From: Planctomycetota bacterium
GTDB lineage: Bacteria; Planctomycetota; B15-G4
NCBI GenBank assembly: GCA_020638905.1
Contig: JACKHP010000006.1
Span: 62,001-126,000 of the forward strand
Direction: 5' to 3'
Length of the DNA: 64,000 nt
The translations under genes and the position numbers were made by a program. The notes under the pieces are model-generated. The model was given only the letters and a program-made list of their open reading frames with translations, had not been told where the DNA came from and did not search any database. Positions 61,031-64,000 of the stretch are shown here, piece after piece (within the stretch, counting starts at the first letter, position 1; each line of letters opens with the position of its first letter).

Positions 61031-61810
61031 ATGACCGACGCCTCGCTCCCCCTCGCCGGACGCCACGCGCTCGTGACCGGTGCCGGCCGCGGCATCGGTC
61101 GCGCCGTCGCCCTCGCGCTCGCGGCCCGTGGTGCGGCGCTCACCCTCGTGGCCCGGAACGCACGCGCGCTCGCCGCGGTGGCCGACGAGGCGCGTGCCGC
61201 CGGCGCGTCGAGCGTGGGCTGCGAAGCGGTCGACCTGCTCGACCGCGACGACCTCGCCGAACTGTGCGAGACCGTGGCCGTGTCCGCCGACGTCCTCGTG
61301 AACAACGCCGGGACGGCGCCCAGCGCGCCGCTCGAGAAGACCCACGACGACCTGTTCGACGAGACCCTCGAGCTCAACCTGCGCGCGCCCTTCGCGCTGT
61401 GTCGCGCCGCCCTGCCCGAGATGGCCTCCCGCGCCTGGGGACGGGTCGTGAACGTGGCCTCGACCGCGGCGCTCGAGGGCTTCGCGTACACGTCGGCCTA
61501 CGTCGCCAGCAAGCACGCGCTGCTGGGACTGACCCGCGCGCTCTCGGTCGAGGCCGCCCAGCGCTGGAAGGACGCCGACCTGACGCTGAACGCCGTGTGT
61601 CCCGGCTTCGTGGACACCGACATCGTGGCGCGCTCCGTCGAGCGCCTCGTGCGCGTGGCGGGCGTCGACGAGGCCGCGGCACGCGACCGGCTGGCGGCGA
61701 TGAACCCCGGCGGACGGCTCCTGCGTCCCGACGAGGTGGCCGACGCGGTGCTCGCCCTGGTGCTCGAGCAGCCCGGCGCCCGGCACGGCGAAGCGCTCGT
61801 CCTCGGCTGA
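61031..61810 (+). CDS. short-chain dehydrogenase/reductase
   Basis: 259 residues, classical SDR. Nucleotide motif ALVTGAGRGIGRAVALALA; NNAG motif VLVNNAGTAPSAPL; catalytic Ser in VNVASTAALEG, Tyr-x-x-x-Lys in SAYVASKHAL; and PG motif in NAVCPGFVDTDIV. The sequence after TAALEG resembles SDRs near benzoyl-CoA/2-aminobenzoyl-CoA type pathways, but substrate cannot be assigned. GGAG lies 10 bases before the ATG. It stands between the dehydrogenase at 60083 and the second crotonase, all on the plus strand. Confidence 0.9.
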   Translation: MTDASLPLAGRHALVTGAGRGIGRAVALALAARGAALTLVARNARALAAVADEARAAGASSVGCEAVDLLDRDDLAELCETVAVSADVLVNNAGTAPSAPLEKTHDDLFDETLELNLRAPFALCRAALPEMASRAWGRVVNVASTAALEGFAYTSAYVASKHALLGLTRALSVEAAQRWKDADLTLNAVCPGFVDTDIVARSVERLVRVAGVDEAAARDRLAAMNPGGRLLRPDEVADAVLALVLEQPGARHGEALVLG

Positions 61811-61895
61811 AGCCACCGCGCGGCATGCGCGGGGCCGTGCGGGGCCCGTGCGCCCCCTCGGGACGGACGCCCCCGGCTGGTACCATCGCCGCACC

Positions 61896-62720
61896 ATGCC
61901 CGAGAGCTTCCACGAGCAGATCGACGACGACGGCGTGAGCCTCGTCACCCTCGACCGTCCCGAGCGGTACAACGCGCTGACCTTCGAGGTCTACCGCGAG
62001 CTCGCCGACCGCTTCGCCGCCATGCAGCACGACGACGCGGTGCACGCGGTGGTGATCACCGGGGCCGGCAAGGCGTTCTGTTCCGGCGGCGACGTGCACG
62101 ACATCATCGGTCGGCTGTTCGAGGTGAGCGAGGAGGAGACCCTCGCGTTCACGCGCATGACCGGCGAGCTCATCGCGAACATGCGCAAGCTGCGCAAGCC
62201 GATCTTGGCCGCGGTGAACGGCATGGCGGCCGGCGCGGGGGCCGTGATCGCGCTCGCGTCCGACCTGCGGGTCTTCGCGCAGACGGCGAAGATCGCGTTC
62301 CTGTTCACGAACGTCGGGCTCACGGGCGCCGACATGGGCGCCGGCTACCTGCTGCCGCGCGTCGTGGGACAGGGACGGGCGTCCGAGCTGCTGCTGCTCG
62401 GCAACGCGATCGACGCGGCCACCGCCGAGCGCTACGGCCTCGCGAACCAGGTCGTCCCGCGCGACGAGTGCCTGCCCACGGCGATGGCGCTCGGACAACG
62501 CCTCGCGAAGGGTCCGCTCGCGGCGCTCGCCAGCACCAAGCACCTGATCGACGCCGAGTGGTCGCTCGACCTCGACACGGCCATCGAGATCGAGGCCCTG
62601 GCCCAGGCCATGCACCTGCGGCAGCCCGACCACAAGCGCTTCCACGCGGCCTTCGTCGCCAAGCGTCCCCCGCGCTTCTCGGGCGAGATCAAGCGCCACG
62701 GCGAAGGCGACGCGAGCTGA
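61896..62720 (+). CDS. enoyl-CoA hydratase/isomerase family protein 2
   Basis: 274-residue crotonase-fold enzyme, only distantly like the one at 58190. Oxyanion loops: AGKAFCSGGDVHDII and NGMAAGAGAVIALASDLRVF. The second loop reads G-A-G-A-V and lacks the glutamate usual for hydratases (GGGLE in the paralog), while LTGADMGAGYLLPRVVG replaces the other glutamate region. It may thus be an isomerase, ring-opening hydrolase or other crotonase subtype. Family members of this kind are found in 2-aminobenzoyl-CoA and benzoate operons. No strong ribosome site. It is 41 bases from the ferredoxin gene. Confidence 0.82.
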   Translation: MPESFHEQIDDDGVSLVTLDRPERYNALTFEVYRELADRFAAMQHDDAVHAVVITGAGKAFCSGGDVHDIIGRLFEVSEEETLAFTRMTGELIANMRKLRKPILAAVNGMAAGAGAVIALASDLRVFAQTAKIAFLFTNVGLTGADMGAGYLLPRVVGQGRASELLLLGNAIDAATAERYGLANQVVPRDECLPTAMALGQRLAKGPLAALASTKHLIDAEWSLDLDTAIEIEALAQAMHLRQPDHKRFHAAFVAKRPPRFSGEIKRHGEGDAS

Positions 62721-62760
62721 CGTCCTCCCCCCGACCCCCGACGCACCGAGCCCCCGTGTC

Positions 62761-63099
62761 ATGAGCCAGCGATTCGAGCGGCACATCTTCGTCTGCATCA
62801 ACGCGCGCGAACCGGGCCATCCCAAGGGATGCTGCGCGAGCAAGGGCGGCGCCGAGGTGGCCGAGGCGCTGAAGGTCGCCGCGTACGAGCAGGGCCTCAA
62901 GGGACGCGTGCGCGTCAACAAGGCCGGCTGCCTGGACGCCTGCGCGGACGGCATCTCGGCCGTGGTCTATCCCGAGGGGGTCTGGTACCGCGGCGTGACG
63001 CTCGACGACGTCGACGAGATCGTCGCACGCACGCTCGTGGCGGGCGAGATCGTCGAGCGCCTGCTGGCGCCCGCGCACCCGCGGAAGGCCGGAGCGTGA
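62761..63099 (+). CDS. (2Fe-2S) ferredoxin, thioredoxin-fold family, second copy
   Basis: 112 residues. Cluster cysteines: Cys12 in HIFVCINAREPG, Cys24/Cys25 in KGCCASKGG, and the C-x3-C pair in KAGCLDACADGISAV. The layout equals the ferredoxin at 3079 and matches the short thioredoxin-fold ferredoxins of high-GC bacteria. It probably delivers electrons in the cytoplasm. Its stop overlaps the acyl-CoA dehydrogenase start as GTGA, so the two are made together, which may hint at an electron link, although acyl-CoA dehydrogenases normally use ETF. Confidence 0.85.
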   Translation: MSQRFERHIFVCINAREPGHPKGCCASKGGAEVAEALKVAAYEQGLKGRVRVNKAGCLDACADGISAVVYPEGVWYRGVTLDDVDEIVARTLVAGEIVERLLAPAHPRKAGA

Positions 63100-64000
63100 G
63101 CGACGGCGCGTCCGACGTCGACCCGCGCGAGACCGCGCGCACCGCGGCCGAGGTGCGCGAGCGCGCGCGCCGCTTCGCCCACGACGAGATCGCGCCCCAC
63201 GCCGGCGCGTGGGACAAGGCCGGACGCGTGCCGCGTTCCGTCGTCACGCGCCTGGGCGAGCTGGGCTTCCTGGCCGGCCCGCTGCCGCGCGAGGTCGGCG
63301 GCAGCGGCTGGAACAACGAGATCTTCGTCGGCGTGTACGAGGAGATCGGACGGGCCTGCAGCAGCACGCGCGGCTTCCTCGCGGTGCACACCGGTCTCGT
63401 CTCGCAGTGCCTCTTCGACCACGCGCGCGACGACGACCGTGCGCGCTGGCTGCCGAAGCTCGCGTCCGGCGAGGCCATCGGCTGCTACGCGCTCACCGAG
63501 GACGGCGCCGGCAGCGACGTGCAGTCGATCGCCACCACCGCCACGCGCGACGGCGACGACTGGGTGCTGAACGGCAGCAAGGTCTGGATCACCAACGGCG
63601 GCATCGCCGACCTGTGCATCGCGTTCGCGCGCACCGGCGAGGGCAAGCGCGCGCTGACCGGCTTCGTGCTCGAGCTGCCCGTCGACGGCCTGCAGCGCCT
63701 GCCGCTCGGCGTCGAGCCGCTGGGACACCGCGCCTCCGACCACGCGCGGCTCGTGTTCGACGGCGTGCGCGTGCCCGACGAGCGGCGGCTCGGCGAGGTC
63801 GGCGACGGCTTCCGCATCGCCATGTCGGCCCTCGACCACGGACGCCTGGGCGTGGCCGCCGGCGCGGTGGGCATCGCCCGCGCTTGCCTCGACGAGGCCG
63901 TGACGCACGCCCGCGAACGACGCCAGTTCGGACAGCGCATCGGCGACTTCCAGATGGTGCAGGCCGACCTGGCCGAGATCTACGCCTCGACCGAGGCCGC
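63096..64000 (+). CDS. acyl-CoA dehydrogenase (cut by window end)
   Basis: 301 codons seen before the window stops; the gene is incomplete. The N-terminal helices (AAEVRERARRFAHDEIAPHAGAWDK) are followed by the family signature CYALTEDGAGSDVQSIATTA and the middle beta domain WVLNGSKVWITNGGIADLCIAF. The C-terminal flavin-binding helix region starts MSALDHGRLGVAAGAVGIARACLDE and ARERRQFGQRIGDFQMVQADLAE. It would oxidise an acyl-CoA to 2-enoyl-CoA and pass electrons via ETF to the ETF-QO type enzyme encoded at 14148-15827. GTG at 63096 overlaps the ferredoxin stop (GTGA) with GGAG upstream. The catalytic glutamate would lie beyond the edge. Confidence 0.9.
   Translation, partial: MSDGASDVDPRETARTAAEVRERARRFAHDEIAPHAGAWDKAGRVPRSVVTRLGELGFLAGPLPREVGGSGWNNEIFVGVYEEIGRACSSTRGFLAVHTGLVSQCLFDHARDDDRARWLPKLASGEAIGCYALTEDGAGSDVQSIATTATRDGDDWVLNGSKVWITNGGIADLCIAFARTGEGKRALTGFVLELPVDGLQRLPLGVEPLGHRASDHARLVFDGVRVPDERRLGEVGDGFRIAMSALDHGRLGVAAGAVGIARACLDEAVTHARERRQFGQRIGDFQMVQADLAEIYASTEA

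Overview
This 64 kb window is a chromosomal segment of a very GC-rich bacterium with densely packed genes. The gene content suggests a Planctomycetota-like organism, probably one of the deep-branching, GC-rich lineages: GspG-type prepilins with long globular tails, a sulfatase-like lipoprotein, an ECF sigma factor with a large C-terminal extension, carboxypeptidase-regulatory-like repeats and a MORN-type lipoprotein. That placement is inference from content; there is no rRNA or phylogenetic marker search behind it. At least a dozen neighbouring gene pairs share a stop/start overlap (ATGA, GTGA or TTGA), so translational coupling is a general habit here and helps to fix many starts.

Layout. 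1-8.2 kb: STAS anti-sigma antagonist, glycogen phosphorylase, tRNA-Arg(CCG), a thioredoxin-fold ferredoxin, leuS, tRNA-Ala(GGC), a PLP dehydratase and a DUF502 membrane protein. 8.2-13.7 kb: a GT-C type membrane glycosyltransferase beside four prepilin-like genes with strong GC hairpins between them. 13.7-22.1 kb (minus strand): a 25-unit hexanucleotide repeat, ETF-ubiquinone oxidoreductase, then a tight five-gene run lysS-lolC-lolD-sulfatase-like lipoprotein-MORN lipoprotein. 22.4-28.5 kb is the most accessory-looking part: an AhpD-like gene with an in-frame UGA at the second position of its CxxC pair and a SECIS-like hairpin just after it (a probable selenoprotein), a SLOG domain fused to four membrane segments with a coupled 87-residue partner, and an acetyltransferase-methyltransferase fusion. 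28.7-34 kb: tig-clpP-clpX-rlmN. 34-40.9 kb: a tetR-outer membrane factor-membrane fusion protein-RND pump operon with a recognisable promoter overlapped by a palindromic operator. 40.9-44.1 kb: an ECF sigma factor fused through a membrane segment to a beta-propeller and S9 peptidase. 44.3-54.1 kb: amidohydrolase, homocysteine S-methyltransferase, secreted and lipoprotein genes of unknown function. 54.1-54.9 kb: an 857-base gap with a terminator hairpin and a 117-base nested inverted repeat. 54.9-64 kb: acyl-CoA metabolism (PaaZ/BoxD-type aldehyde dehydrogenase, two enoyl-CoA hydratases, 3-hydroxyacyl-CoA dehydrogenase, SDR, zinc-type dehydrogenase, acyl-CoA dehydrogenase cut by the window end).

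How they work together. The ETF-QO would pass electrons from acyl-CoA dehydrogenases such as the one at the right edge into the quinone pool. The lysS-lolCD run combines lipoprotein release machinery with two predicted lipoproteins that could be its cargo. The tetR pump operon looks self-regulated. The strongest candidates for new biology are the CxxU AhpD-like gene, the SLOG/transmembrane pair and the sigma factor-peptidase fusion.
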